Assembly: GCA_001916055.1 (NCBI GenBank)
Contig: MNRR01000036.1
Coordinates: 1 to 18,736 of the forward strand
DNA: 18,736 nucleotides
Direction of reading: 5' to 3'
From: Clostridium sp. 28_12
GTDB taxonomy: Bacteria > Bacillota > Clostridia > TANB77 > CAG-508
Part shown: positions 7,017 to 16,440 of the stretch, one piece after another
Position numbering within the stretch: position 1 is the first letter of the stretch
Layout of the letters: each line of letters starts with the position of its first letter
The notes under the pieces: model-generated
Database searches by the model: none
What the model was told of the DNA's origin: nothing
The model's input: the letters and a program-made list of their open reading frames with translations, nothing else
Position numbers and translations under genes: made by a program

Positions 7017-7718
7017 TTATCTACTACATTTTCTCCTCCTGATACTTAATACTGATATTTCATATGTTGTTTTATTTTTTCCTTTTTCTGAATTTGGATA
7101 ATCCTTTTTGAAATATTCTCGGCTTTGAATTCTTCCAAAAATAGTTACCTCATCACCCATTGTCAAAGTTTGTGCCCAACAAGCGTCCTCATTCCACGCA
7201 ACACATGGAATATAATCTGTATTTCCATTCATTCTGTTTACAGCAATTTTTAGCTCTGTAATTCTTATTCCTGCTGGCGTTTCTCTGAACACTGGAGCTT
7301 TGCATAAGTAACCTTCTAGATAGATTAAATTATCGTTTGACTCCATATTTTCTTCTGGCTCATAAATCTCCATCTTTTTTGCCAATAAGAAAAAAATCAA
7401 ATGACTTTTGCCATCATTACAAACTTTGCAAAATGCCCTCAGTGTTCCTTGCACTTCAACTTGTTTTCCCTGCCAGCTCTTTGTATCGTGTTTGATTACT
7501 GTACTGGATACAATTATTGGGAATATATCTTTTGCTGTACTTTTTCTTTTTGAGCTTATTTCCGACCGATAAAACTTATGTCCATCAACCTCATAACATG
7601 GTTCAAATTCCTTAGTTATCGTCCCATAAACTATTGCTTTATTATATTCATAAAGCTGCTTACTTTTAATGAGTTTGCGTCTCATTTTTGCATTTTTTTC
7701 ATCAAGTGTCATATGCAT
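7017..7718 (-). CDS. Single-strand DNA-binding protein-like, two OB folds
   Basis: A 233-residue protein. The C-terminal half (about 131-225) matches the SSB/PriB OB fold: IYLEGYLCKAPVFRETPAGIRITELKIAVNR, DYIPCVAWNE, MGDEVTIFGRIQSREYFKK and TTYEISVLSI. The N-terminal half (about 27-118; VYGTITKEFEP, SSTVIKH, GKQVEVQGTLRAF) looks like a second, diverged OB fold. It lacks the acidic C-terminal tip of a canonical SSB, ending instead in RRRKCSR, so it is not the housekeeping SSB. The ATG at 7718 follows AGGAGG by 4 nt. A second ATG two codons later has a 10-nt spacing, and the TTG at 7772 has no such site. It has its own promoter at 7791-7819. Confidence 0.85.
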   Translation of the reverse strand: MHMTLDEKNAKMRRKLIKSKQLYEYNKAIVYGTITKEFEPCYEVDGHKFYRSEISSKRKSTAKDIFPIIVSSTVIKHDTKSWQGKQVEVQGTLRAFCKVCNDGKSHLIFFLLAKKMEIYEPEENMESNDNLIYLEGYLCKAPVFRETPAGIRITELKIAVNRMNGNTDYIPCVAWNEDACWAQTLTMGDEVTIFGRIQSREYFKKDYPNSEKGKNKTTYEISVLSIRRRKCSR

Positions 7719-7790
7719 TTTTCCTCCTGTGTCCTTATTAATAGATAACATAGAAAATTTCTTTCTTTGCAAAATACGAGTTACTCATTA

Positions 7791-7819
7791 ATTGTACCAC
7801 ACTTTTACATTTTTGTAAA
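7791..7819 (-). promoter_or_regulatory. Sigma-A promoter of the OB-fold gene
   Basis: On minus, TTTACA (7819-7814) and TACAAT (7796-7791) are separated by 17 bp. The -35 is half of a small hairpin TTTACA-AAAA-TGTAAA (7804-7819) just past the CNNM/CBS gene, which could also act as a weak transcript end. Confidence 0.65.
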
Positions 7820-7826
7820 GTTATGT

Positions 7827-9125
7827 TTATTCCTCTGTTTGATTTTTACATACTTTCACTTTTATAATTCTTTTATCTTCATATTCTTCTATTTTAAATG
7901 TTAATTCTTTGGTTTCAATAATAGGATTTTCTTCATCAGTTGGTATTCTTCCTAATTCTTCTTGTAAATAACCTGATAATGTGTCATAATCTCCTTCTGG
8001 TATATTTGAATTTAACAATTTATTAACATCATATATTGGCATTTTTCCAGATATTATATATGTTTTATCATCTATCTTTTCATATTCTTCTTCAAACTCA
8101 TCATATTCATCAAATATATCTCCAACAATTTCTTCTAATATGTCTTCCATTGTTATTAATCCTGCTGTTCCACCATACTCATCTACTACAATTGCCATTT
8201 GTTTTTTATTTTTTTGCATTTCCTTAAAAAGTTCATTTATTAACTTGTTTTGTGACACAAAATAAGCTTCTTTCATTATGTTTTTTATTTTAAATGTTTT
8301 TTTACCAATATTTTTTATTATGTCTTTCACATATAAAATTCCTTTTATTTCATCAACAGTCTCATCATAAACCGGTATTCTACTGTGTTTGCAGTCATCT
8401 TTTATTATTTCTTCTAACAATTCATTTGCTCCTGTATTAATATCTACTGCAAACATATCAGTTCTATGTGTCATTATTTCAGAAGCCACAATGTCATTGA
8501 ATTCAAAAACATTATTTATATATTCTTTTTCATCTTCTTGTATTGTTCCATCTTCTTTTCCTTGGTCAACCATCATTTTAATTTCTTCTTCTGTAACTAT
8601 CTCCTCTTCGTTTTCACCAACTCCAAATATTTTAGAAATCGCATTTGTTGTAACTGAAAGTAACTTCACAAAAGGTGCTGTGATAATTGATATTGTTCTT
8701 ATTATTCCAATTGTTGCAAATGCTATTTTTTCATAGTGTTTCATTGCTAGTCTTTTTGGTACCAATTCACCAAAAACAATTGTAAAAAATGACAATATTA
8801 TTGTAATTATTAGTATTGAAATATTTTGCCAGATATTAATTCCAATTGGTATCATATTATTTAATACCGGTGCTAATTTAGATGCAAACGCGTCTGAAGC
8901 AAATGCACTTGATAAAAAACCAGCCAATGTAATTCCTATCTGTATTGTTGATAGGAATTTACTTGGCGTCTCTAACATTTTTTCTATTTGTTTAGCTTTT
9001 TTATTTCCTTCTTTTGCTTGTTTTTCTATTTTGGTATCATTAAGTGCTATAAATGCTATCTCACTTGCTGCGAAGAAAGCATTCAGTCCTATTAATATAA
9101 CTAAAATTGCTATTTGTGTAATCAT
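7827..9125 (-). CDS. CNNM/CorC-family (HlyC/CorC) membrane protein with CBS pair
   Basis: A 432-residue protein of the DUF21-CBS-CorC family, linked to Mg2+ or other divalent cation transport and formerly called hemolysin-like. Residues 1-160 form the CNNM membrane domain, with GLNAFFAASEIAF (13-25) and FGELVPKRLA (118-127). The acidic linker EEEIVTEEEIKMMVDQGKEDG follows, then the CBS pair at about 205-335 (IMTHRTDMFAVD, VVDEYGGTAGLITMEDILEEIVGDIFDEYD) and the CorC_HlyC domain at about 350-426. Length and order are standard. AGGAGG lies 12 nt before the ATG, longer than usual, but no better start exists. It is third in an operon after an Ig-like membrane protein and a diguanylate cyclase (16-bp gap). 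Confidence 0.94.
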   Translation of the reverse strand: MITQIAILVILIGLNAFFAASEIAFIALNDTKIEKQAKEGNKKAKQIEKMLETPSKFLSTIQIGITLAGFLSSAFASDAFASKLAPVLNNMIPIGINIWQNISILIITIILSFFTIVFGELVPKRLAMKHYEKIAFATIGIIRTISIITAPFVKLLSVTTNAISKIFGVGENEEEIVTEEEIKMMVDQGKEDGTIQEDEKEYINNVFEFNDIVASEIMTHRTDMFAVDINTGANELLEEIIKDDCKHSRIPVYDETVDEIKGILYVKDIIKNIGKKTFKIKNIMKEAYFVSQNKLINELFKEMQKNKKQMAIVVDEYGGTAGLITMEDILEEIVGDIFDEYDEFEEEYEKIDDKTYIISGKMPIYDVNKLLNSNIPEGDYDTLSGYLQEELGRIPTDEENPIIETKELTFKIEEYEDKRIIKVKVCKNQTEE

Positions 9126-9141
9126 TTATATCTTATTCCTC

Positions 9142-10071
9142 CTAATGAGTCTGTCTTCTGTCAATGGCATAGCTACTTCCCATAACAGATTTTGCAACAT
9201 GCTTTACTTGTGCCCCAACATCACCAATCTCTAATATATTTTTAAATCTGCCTTTTTCTACAATTACAACCCCTATTGAAATTGATGTTAATGGGAATTG
9301 TTCCATTATTCCTTTTCTATTTGCTACTTCTATATAGCCTTTTTCTAAATCATCTTTTGTGAAAAATCTCGTTACATTTTTATCAAAATTTGCGATAACA
9401 GCTTGACAGATATTATCTACATTCTCTGTTGGTACAACTGCTATAAAATCATCCCCACCAATATGTCCAATAAACGAGTCTTCTGGAAAATATTCATGTA
9501 CACATTTTAATATTGTTTGTGCTGTAAATTCAATTATTTGGTCACCCTTTAGAAATCCATATACATCATTATATGCCTTAAAATTATCCAAATCCAAATA
9601 TAATACAGAAAATGACTCTCCTTTTGATAATCTTTTTTTCAATTCGGCATGTATTTGTACATTTCCAGGAAGCCCTGTTAAAGGGCTTATCTTTCTATTT
9701 ATTGTTAATAATCTATTCAGATTTTTTATAGTATAATATAAATAATCTGCGTCTACTGGTTTTTTTATATAGTATTCTACTGATTGTTTTAGTACTTCTA
9801 TTCTATGTTTTCTGTCTGTATTAGATGATACTATTATTATAGGTGTTATTTGATTGTCTTCGTCAGTTCTTATTTTTTTGCATAATCCCACAACATCTCT
9901 ATCTATCGCATCTTCATTTATTACTATTAAAAATGGTATATTTTTTAATGCTATATCTATTTGTTCTGTTTTTACTCCTATAAATTTAAAATCTTTTTCT
10001 TCTATAAATAATTTTTCAAATACCGGCAATGATGATTCGTCATCATCAATTATATATATTTCTTGTATCAT
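9142..10071 (-). CDS. Receiver-GGDEF protein (diguanylate cyclase) with degenerate receiver
   Basis: A 309-residue protein. The N-terminal receiver-like domain (1-122) keeps the acidic pocket IDDDE (8-12) and the KKP (103-105) lysine, but the phosphoacceptor position in FLIVIN is Asn52 instead of Asp. The GGDEF domain (about 127-305) has SPLTGLPG, LDLDNFKAYNDVYG and HIGGDDF (203-209). GGDDF is an accepted active form, so c-di-GMP synthesis from two GTP is predicted. No RxxD inhibitory site precedes the motif. It is probably cytosolic. The start has AGGGAG 7 nt upstream, formed by the stop of the previous gene. It stands between an Ig-like membrane protein and a CNNM/CBS protein in one operon. 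Confidence 0.92.
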   Translation of the reverse strand: MIQEIYIIDDDESSLPVFEKLFIEEKDFKFIGVKTEQIDIALKNIPFLIVINEDAIDRDVVGLCKKIRTDEDNQITPIIIVSSNTDRKHRIEVLKQSVEYYIKKPVDADYLYYTIKNLNRLLTINRKISPLTGLPGNVQIHAELKKRLSKGESFSVLYLDLDNFKAYNDVYGFLKGDQIIEFTAQTILKCVHEYFPEDSFIGHIGGDDFIAVVPTENVDNICQAVIANFDKNVTRFFTKDDLEKGYIEVANRKGIMEQFPLTSISIGVVIVEKGRFKNILEIGDVGAQVKHVAKSVMGSSYAIDRRQTH

Positions 10072-10082
10072 GTCTTTTCTCC

Positions 10083-11021
10083 CTATTTATTATCGAATTT
10101 TACTCTTACCGTTTTTGTTAATCCATTTAGGTTTGTTGCTGTTACTATTAATGTGTTTGTTTCTCCTGTTGTCATTATTATATCTTTGTGATATGTTGTG
10201 CCATTAATTTCTTCCGTTTGCTTTGCACCACCATTGTGTGTTATTTCTATCTTTTCTAATTTTTCATCATCTGATGCTTCTATTACAAATGCAACTTTTC
10301 CATCAACAAATTGTGGTTTAACTGTTACTGTTGGTTCGGTATCTCCAACTACTTCTTGCTCTTTCTTAGCTTCCATTTTATTTTCATCAACGACTTTTAT
10401 CTTTAATATATGTTTTCCTTTTGGAGCATTTATTATTCCTTCATATGATGTGTTTCCAACTTCTATTTTTTGCTCTTCTCCTTCATCCCAATTATAAATG
10501 ATGTTTTCAATCTTTGCCTCACTTGTTGCTGTTAGTTTTACTCCATTTGATACAGCTTCTAATTTTATAACAGGAATGTTCCCAACTTGATATTTCTTTT
10601 CATATGTTACTGATTGTCCATTTTCTTCTGTTATTGTAACTGTTAATGTGTTTTCTCCACCTATTAAATCTATTTTTTCTGATATATTTTTTCTATTGTT
10701 TCCATCTATAACAGTTTCTTCATCATTATTCCATTTATAAGCAATTCTTGCTATACCTCTTACATGATTTACATTAATTTCTACTGTATTGTCATCATCA
10801 TTTCTAGTTATGTCTACTTGTGGTTTTGCACTTGCTAATACTACTTCATTTATTTTATCTTTTGCATAAACACTTCCACTTATCATACATATTCCTAATA
10901 TTATTATGCCTAATGCAAAAAATACAACTATTACATTTACTGGTAAAACTCTTTTTACTTTTTTTGTTTTATTTACTTTTTTTCTTAATTTTTCTTCTCC
11001 TGTATCTAATATCTGGTTCAC
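10083..11021 (-). CDS. Single-pass membrane protein with three Ig-like domains
   Basis: A 312-residue protein not recognised by name. A basic cytosolic N-terminus (1-28, KLRKKVNKTKKVKR) precedes one transmembrane helix (about 29-50), then three tandem beta-sandwich repeats outside the cell at about 67-146, 149-225 and 230-310. Each has an aromatic-tryptophan strand such as YKWNND or YNWDEGEE, and ends in a G.NTLTVTI, GKHILKIKV or TNTLIVTATN strand, as in bacterial Ig-like or cadherin-like modules. The third repeat lacks the Trp. The start is GTG, read with GAGGTGAT upstream, and a perfect promoter lies at 11051-11079. It is first in an operon with a diguanylate cyclase, so a link to surface or envelope signalling is inferred. 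Confidence 0.85.
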   Translation of the reverse strand: MNQILDTGEEKLRKKVNKTKKVKRVLPVNVIVVFFALGIIILGICMISGSVYAKDKINEVVLASAKPQVDITRNDDDNTVEINVNHVRGIARIAYKWNNDEETVIDGNNRKNISEKIDLIGGENTLTVTITEENGQSVTYEKKYQVGNIPVIKLEAVSNGVKLTATSEAKIENIIYNWDEGEEQKIEVGNTSYEGIINAPKGKHILKIKVVDENKMEAKKEQEVVGDTEPTVTVKPQFVDGKVAFVIEASDDEKLEKIEITHNGGAKQTEEINGTTYHKDIIMTTGETNTLIVTATNLNGLTKTVRVKFDNK

Positions 11022-11050
11022 TTTATCACCTCATTATTTTTTCTCGTTCG

Positions 11051-11079
11051 ATTATATCATAAGCATTTTTAGTTGTAAA
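11051..11079 (-). promoter_or_regulatory. Sigma-A promoter of the Ig-GGDEF-CNNM operon
   Basis: On minus, TTTACA (11079-11074), 17 bp, TATAAT (11056-11051), with TG one base before the -10 (extended -10). It lies 30 bp upstream of the GTG start of the Ig-like gene. Confidence 0.8.
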
Positions 11080-11098
11080 TATTTATTTTAAAATTTAT

Positions 11099-11123
11099 AA
11101 AGACCCGCTTTACGCCGGTCTTT
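11099..11123 (-). terminator. Hairpin terminator after the adhesin gene
   Basis: AAAGACC (11099-11105) pairs with GGTCTTT (11117-11123), with an extra inner GC/GC pairing. It is one of the few GC-rich spots in an AT-rich gap and lies directly after the adhesin stop. On minus the stem ends in TCTTT, then an AT-rich tail, a modest T-tract. Confidence 0.65.
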
Positions 11124-11126
11124 ACT

Positions 11127-14100
11127 CTATATTACATATTTTTTTATTAATATAACTCCTGCACAAACTATTACTAATAATCCTGTTGCTAACATAAAAT
11201 ATGTTTTTACTGTACCTGTTGATACAGCTAATATAACTTTAGCTATATCTATATCATCTTCTCCTTCTTTTTTATTGTCTGGTGTTGAATCTCTATCTGG
11301 TACATCATATTCATTTTTGTCTTCTGCAATTTCTGCTGTATTAGTTTTTAATGCTAAGTTATCAGGTCCATTTATCCATGTTAGTATTACTTCTACTGTT
11401 GCACTTTCTCCTGGTTGTAATAATGTATTTTCTAATTGTCTAGTTGAAATTACTCCATTTCCTTCGTCTTTCCATTGTGGATTATCTCCTGCTTCAAATT
11501 TTAGTCCTTCTGGAATATAATCTTTTATTTTTGTTGCATATCCTGGAATGTCTCCTTCATTTGTTATTGTTATTCCATATCCAAATTTAACTGTTACTTG
11601 GTTTAATTTCTTTTTATGTAATTCTACTTTAACAACTGGTTCTGGCTCTTCATGTCCATTATATCCTGTTTCACTTATTTTTTCTTTTCCATCTTCTTCA
11701 ACTATTACTTTTGAAACAAATTTCAATAATGATAAATCAAAGTATTCTACTTTTACATGTTCTTCATCTTGATCGTCTTCACCATCATTCCATTCTCCTG
11801 GTTTGGAATCTATATCTTCAATAGGTTTTCCATCTTTATCACTATCATCAGAAATTTGAGCATGGTTTGTTATTATTGTTGTATTTGAACCTGGATCTTT
11901 TACCTTGAATGCTACTTTTACATCTTGGTAATTTACATTTTTACCATCAAATGATTTTAAAAGCTTATCTTCTCCATTTTCTTTTGATAAATATGTAGTT
12001 TTTATTTTTGTTGCTTCTTCTGGATTTGTTGTTTCATTTCCATCTTTATCATACATTTTCCACATATAATTAACATTTGTTTCTTCATCTGGTAAATATT
12101 CTAAATGTTCAGGAATATCATCTTCAATTTCACTTGCATATCCATCTATATTTCCTTCATTAAATACTCTTAATGTATATATTATTGTATCATCTGTATG
12201 TACTGTTAATGGATCTTTGCTATGTTCATATGTAATTTTTCCATTATCTATTTTTACTTGTGGTACTCTTGAAGTTACTTCTTTTCCTTCAACTTCTGTT
12301 ATGAATTTTCTTAATGCCAAGTCAAAGTTTAATTTTGTATTTTCTACTTGATAGCTTATTTTTTCTTCATTGTAACTATCTTTGTTTATTATAACTTCAA
12401 TTGTTCCTTCATATTTTTGATATCCTACTGGTGCTTCGATTTCAGCTATCCAATATTTTGTACTTGCTTTGTCAGCGTCATATCTATAAGTTCCATCTGC
12501 AGTTTTATTGCCTTCACTATCTTTTGCGTCTCCACCATATTTTAATCCTATAAATCTAACTATACCTTTTTCATCAGATTCTGCTGTTAAAATAGGATTT
12601 TTGTTATTTTTAGCATCTGTTTCTGATGCATATATTCCAAACTTAGCTCCTGCTAATGAAACTTTTTTATCATTTAAAGTATAATATTTATATAACACTA
12701 CTCCACCAGTATGTACTTCTGGTTTTTCTGATTCTTTAACTTGCTTGTTATCACTTGATGAATTTGTATATTCTAATTTAGCTTGGTTTTCAATCTTTTC
12801 TCCCATTGCGGCTAATAGATTTCCATTCTCATCTTTTGCAAATGATGTTTTGAATGTTACTTGAATTTTCTTTCCAGCATTATTCTTAATATTTGTTGAT
12901 GCTTGTATTGAATTTTCTATATCTATAAATGTTAATAATAATGTTCCTGATGTTGTTTTATCTTTTACTCCATTTGCATTTTCAGTATAAGAAATTTTAT
13001 AATCTGTTCCTTCTTTTAATGTTGTGTTTCCTACTTTTACTACAACATTTTCTGTTCCTTCAAATTTTAATCTATAATCAATTCCGTCAACTATGTCATA
13101 ATATTTATAGTCATCAATATTTTGTGGTATATCTGATTCTATCACCCATGATTGTTTTTCGTCTGCATTATATCCTGAATCTTGGTTTGTTACATCTTTT
13201 ACACCTTTATGAATTTCTGGTTCTTCATAGTTCTTAACTTCTACATAGATGTTTCCGTCATCATTTAGATATACATTTGTATCTTTTTTATTTGTTATAT
13301 CATTTCCTTTTGAATCTACTACTGTATATTTAAATGATTTTTCATAACCAGAACCATCATCTTTTAATTTTTTAGATACTGTTACTGTTATTGTTCCATC
13401 AAATTGGCAATACTTATCTGGTGCTTTTGTTTCTTTTATAACATAAACATCATCTGTTAAATGATCTCCATCTACTGGTATATCTTTTGCTATTGTTAAT
13501 TTTCCTGTTATTGTTTTTTCTTCCTTTTGTCCATTTGTTGTTACTTCAAATGTCGCTGTTGAGTTTAATTGTTGACCATCTTTATCTTCTTTAACTAAAA
13601 CTAAATCATATTTTCCTGATGTTCTTACTTTTATTCTTTCAAAATCTTCATCATCTTCAAAATCTCTTGTTGGTGTTGTAAAGTTATCTGGTGTTGAATC
13701 TATATCATCAATTGGATTTCCATTTTCATCACTATCATCAGATATTTGAGCATAATTGATTAATACTCTACTTGAGTCTGCACTTTCTGTTACTTTACAT
13801 AGAACTTGTGCATCTAAATAGTCTGGATTTTCTGGATTTGTCGTGCTGATTGCCCCATCCTTTTTCAATGCATATAAAAGATTTGCTTTATAGTTTGCGT
13901 CTCCAACTGTTGAGTTTAATTCTGCTCCTTGTCCTTTTGCGAACCATGTTGTTGAAACTACTTGTCTTCCTTCTGAATCTAATCCTTCAAGTTTCCAAAT
14001 TCCGTTATATTCTTCATTTTCTGTAACAAATTCTAGTCCTTTTGGTAATGCATCTTTTATTTTACTTGCATAACCATTTAATTCTCCTTCATTATATACT

Positions 14101-16403
14101 CTAATTGTATATAACACATAATCCCCTGGCTCTACTATTAATGCTTCTTTAGTGTCTTGCTTATATGTAATTTTTCCAGTTGTTTTATCTATATTTGTTA
14201 CTACTGGTGCTCTTAAATATGTTCCATCTTTATTGGTATTATCTGTTATATATTCTCCATTTTCTATTTTTTGATCTTTGCTTACTGCTGCTATATGTTT
14301 GAATAATGCTAGGTCAAATTTCTTTTCAACAGGATTAATTACTAATTTTTCAAAGTCATCATCATCTTGTTGTCCTTTATAATAATTATCTTTATCTGTT
14401 AAATCTGATTTATTATTTGAATCACCTTTATAATCTGACATATTGTCTTTATTTACATTTGGTGATGTATCTGGTTCTGAATCTCTATCAGCATTTTTTT
14501 GATTTGTTATTGTAACTTTATCATCTGCGTTATATTCTTCATCTATCCAAGCTACATTTGTTAATGTTATTTTATTTTTTGTATCTGCTTCTTGAGCTAC
14601 TTTACATTTTATTTCAATTATCTCACTATCTAAGTTTCCAGCAGTATATGCATTTAATGATTTTGCTGGATTTTGAGTTGTATTTTCAAGTGTTAATACA
14701 ATTTGATTTGTCACTGTGTTATATGCTAGTTTGTATTTGTTTTTATCATTTCCAGACTTGTCTTTTGAAGTCACTGTTGCTGAATTATTTGGTGAATTTA
14801 TTAATCCTGTTGGTAATTGGTCTACAATTTTTGTAGCATATCCTGCTTTATTACCTTCATTATAAATTGCAATTTTATATGTAACTTCATCTTTGTCTTG
14901 AACTACTACTGGGTCTTTTCTATGTTTATATTCTGATGTTGTTCCTGTTTGTAATGTAGATAAATTAATATTTGGAACTCTAGTATTTGTTAAGTCTTTT
15001 CCGTTTAATTGTGTAATATATTTACGTAGTGCTAAGTCAAATTCATCTGGTTTTGCTTCATATTCTGTTGGTATTGTAGTTGTTGTTCTAGCAACTTCTA
15101 CTATTGGTTGTTCTGCATCTAATTTAATTGCATCTGTTGTTTCTGTTCCTTTTAAGAATAATGTTTTCTTAGTTGATGATTGTGTTATTTCTATTTTTAC
15201 ATTTACTTTTTCAATTTCTGTTCTTGGTACTGTTATATAAAATTCTCCTGTACCAACTAAATCTGTTATAGTTTGGTTTTGTAATTCTGTCCCTGAATTA
15301 TTAGTAAATTTATATCCTGATATATCACTACCAGCTTGATTTGTTACTTTTATTGTTATAGCACTTGCATCTGCTTTGTTTCCATCAATTTTTATTGGAC
15401 CTATTACATAGTTTGATCCAACTCTTGTAGTTGATAATTTATATTTTCCGTTTGTTTGAGCTAATCCTGTTGTATTTGTCTTAACTTCTGAAGATATAGT
15501 ATAATTATTTGCTGATGTATATTTACTTGCATTTTTTGCAGCTGCATCTATTAAATAATTATAGATTACCATAGCTTGTTCATTTCTGTATTGTCCTTTG
15601 TTTGTTATTTCAGTTTTATTTATATCTGATAATTGATGATATGTTGTTCCATCTTCTGTTATTGTTAACCAATCTGTTTTTCCTTTTTGATTAAATACAG
15701 CATCATTAGTTGTATCTGCCATATAGTTTGTATAATACCAAATTGCTGCTCTCTGCACTGCTTTTATATCTGAATCTTTTATTAAGTTCGCTTCATTATA
15801 TCCTGATGGAGTTACAAGGTCACTGTAATCATATCCATCTGCTGCTTCATAATAATATACTTTTTCATCTGAATCATATTTAAATCCTACTTGCTTTAAG
15901 AAGTCAGCTTTATTTGTATAACCTTCTATATATGAATTATCTAATATCCATAAAAGTTCTCTATAATGTCCATTCTCAGATAATAAAGTTTTTACTACAC
16001 TATCTGCACTATTATTGTTTCCTGTAATCTTTTCTAGCAACTTTTGTCTGTCTGCTTGCAAATCATATGATAAATTATATGCAACTATTGTATCTTTATT
16101 TGCATTCCATGAATCACCATAATTTGCTTTTATACAGTAAAAGTTTCTTTGTTGCTTACTTACAGCTGAAGCATTATTTGAATCATATGTTGTTATGTTC
16201 CATATATATGCATTAGTTGCTGGTTTCCCACTATCATTAGCAACCGTAGGATTTCCTATTCCATATCCTACCCCATTTGTATCAAGTTTTGTTAAATTAA
16301 CATATACTGTTTCATTATTATTTGCATAACTTATTATACACCCTAGTAATGTTGCTATTATTGCTATTACTATTAATCCTAAACAAACCTTCTTATTTTT
16401 CAT
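11127..16403 (-). CDS. Giant surface adhesin with thioester and isopeptide (pilin-type) domains
   Basis: A 1758-residue secreted protein. Residues 1-27 are a signal peptide. An N-terminal thioester domain (about 31-290) contains Cys90 in FYCIKANYG and Gln217 in AVQRAAIWYYT, the pair that forms the Cys-Gln thioester in adhesins able to bond covalently to targets. Next come two 'FDLALRK...YNEG...GYA.KI.D.LP.GL' repeats (about 454-640 and 695-925), a CnaB-like domain (930-1060, Lys938, Glu991, Asn1058), a pilin D2-like domain (1062-1232), a SpaA/CnaB-like domain (1233-1357, Lys1239, Glu1321, Asn1355), and two further FDLALRK repeats (about 1359-1550 and 1554-1715). Residues 1722-1752 carry a transmembrane helix and a short basic tail. 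No LPXTG is visible. AAGGA lies 9 nt before the ATG, with a promoter 40 bp upstream. Confidence 0.93.
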   Translation of the reverse strand: MKNKKVCLGLIVIAIIATLLGCIISYANNNETVYVNLTKLDTNGVGYGIGNPTVANDSGKPATNAYIWNITTYDSNNASAVSKQQRNFYCIKANYGDSWNANKDTIVAYNLSYDLQADRQKLLEKITGNNNSADSVVKTLLSENGHYRELLWILDNSYIEGYTNKADFLKQVGFKYDSDEKVYYYEAADGYDYSDLVTPSGYNEANLIKDSDIKAVQRAAIWYYTNYMADTTNDAVFNQKGKTDWLTITEDGTTYHQLSDINKTEITNKGQYRNEQAMVIYNYLIDAAAKNASKYTSANNYTISSEVKTNTTGLAQTNGKYKLSTTRVGSNYVIGPIKIDGNKADASAITIKVTNQAGSDISGYKFTNNSGTELQNQTITDLVGTGEFYITVPRTEIEKVNVKIEITQSSTKKTLFLKGTETTDAIKLDAEQPIVEVARTTTTIPTEYEAKPDEFDLALRKYITQLNGKDLTNTRVPNINLSTLQTGTTSEYKHRKDPVVVQDKDEVTYKIAIYNEGNKAGYATKIVDQLPTGLINSPNNSATVTSKDKSGNDKNKYKLAYNTVTNQIVLTLENTTQNPAKSLNAYTAGNLDSEIIEIKCKVAQEADTKNKITLTNVAWIDEEYNADDKVTITNQKNADRDSEPDTSPNVNKDNMSDYKGDSNNKSDLTDKDNYYKGQQDDDDFEKLVINPVEKKFDLALFKHIAAVSKDQKIENGEYITDNTNKDGTYLRAPVVTNIDKTTGKITYKQDTKEALIVEPGDYVLYTIRVYNEGELNGYASKIKDALPKGLEFVTENEEYNGIWKLEGLDSEGRQVVSTTWFAKGQGAELNSTVGDANYKANLLYALKKDGAISTTNPENPDYLDAQVLCKVTESADSSRVLINYAQISDDSDENGNPIDDIDSTPDNFTTPTRDFEDDEDFERIKVRTSGKYDLVLVKEDKDGQQLNSTATFEVTTNGQKEEKTITGKLTIAKDIPVDGDHLTDDVYVIKETKAPDKYCQFDGTITVTVSKKLKDDGSGYEKSFKYTVVDSKGNDITNKKDTNVYLNDDGNIYVEVKNYEEPEIHKGVKDVTNQDSGYNADEKQSWVIESDIPQNIDDYKYYDIVDGIDYRLKFEGTENVVVKVGNTTLKEGTDYKISYTENANGVKDKTTSGTLLLTFIDIENSIQASTNIKNNAGKKIQVTFKTSFAKDENGNLLAAMGEKIENQAKLEYTNSSSDNKQVKESEKPEVHTGGVVLYKYYTLNDKKVSLAGAKFGIYASETDAKNNKNPILTAESDEKGIVRFIGLKYGGDAKDSEGNKTADGTYRYDADKASTKYWIAEIEAPVGYQKYEGTIEVIINKDSYNEEKISYQVENTKLNFDLALRKFITEVEGKEVTSRVPQVKIDNGKITYEHSKDPLTVHTDDTIIYTLRVFNEGNIDGYASEIEDDIPEHLEYLPDEETNVNYMWKMYDKDGNETTNPEEATKIKTTYLSKENGEDKLLKSFDGKNVNYQDVKVAFKVKDPGSNTTIITNHAQISDDSDKDGKPIEDIDSKPGEWNDGEDDQDEEHVKVEYFDLSLLKFVSKVIVEEDGKEKISETGYNGHEEPEPVVKVELHKKKLNQVTVKFGYGITITNEGDIPGYATKIKDYIPEGLKFEAGDNPQWKDEGNGVISTRQLENTLLQPGESATVEVILTWINGPDNLALKTNTAEIAEDKNEYDVPDRDSTPDNKKEGEDDIDIAKVILAVSTGTVKTYFMLATGLLVIVCAGVILIKKYVI
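11804..11862 (-). repeat. Adhesin internal repeat, copy A (59 bp)
   Basis: This stretch encodes the Asp-rich linker beginning ISDDSDKDGKPIEDIDS. It matches copy B at 13694-13752 with seven mismatches in 59 positions, well above what the surrounding repeat domains show. The encoded DxDxDG pattern suggests a calcium-binding loop. Confidence 0.8.
13694..13752 (-). repeat. Adhesin internal repeat, copy B (59 bp)
   Basis: Encodes ISDDSDENGNPIDDIDS at the end of the second FDLALxK-type repeat. It pairs with copy A at 11804-11862. Both sit at the same place in their domain, so they are descendants of a domain duplication or are kept alike by recombination. Confidence 0.8.
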
Positions 16404-16440
16404 TTAATTCATCCTTTCTCTATTCGAGTTTCATACATTA

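Noticed and set aside
11022..11126. c-di-GMP riboswitch near the GGDEF operon or adhesin
   Set aside because: The gap is filled by a promoter and a terminator, and the leader before the GTG is too short. The adhesin leader of about 33 nt is too short as well.
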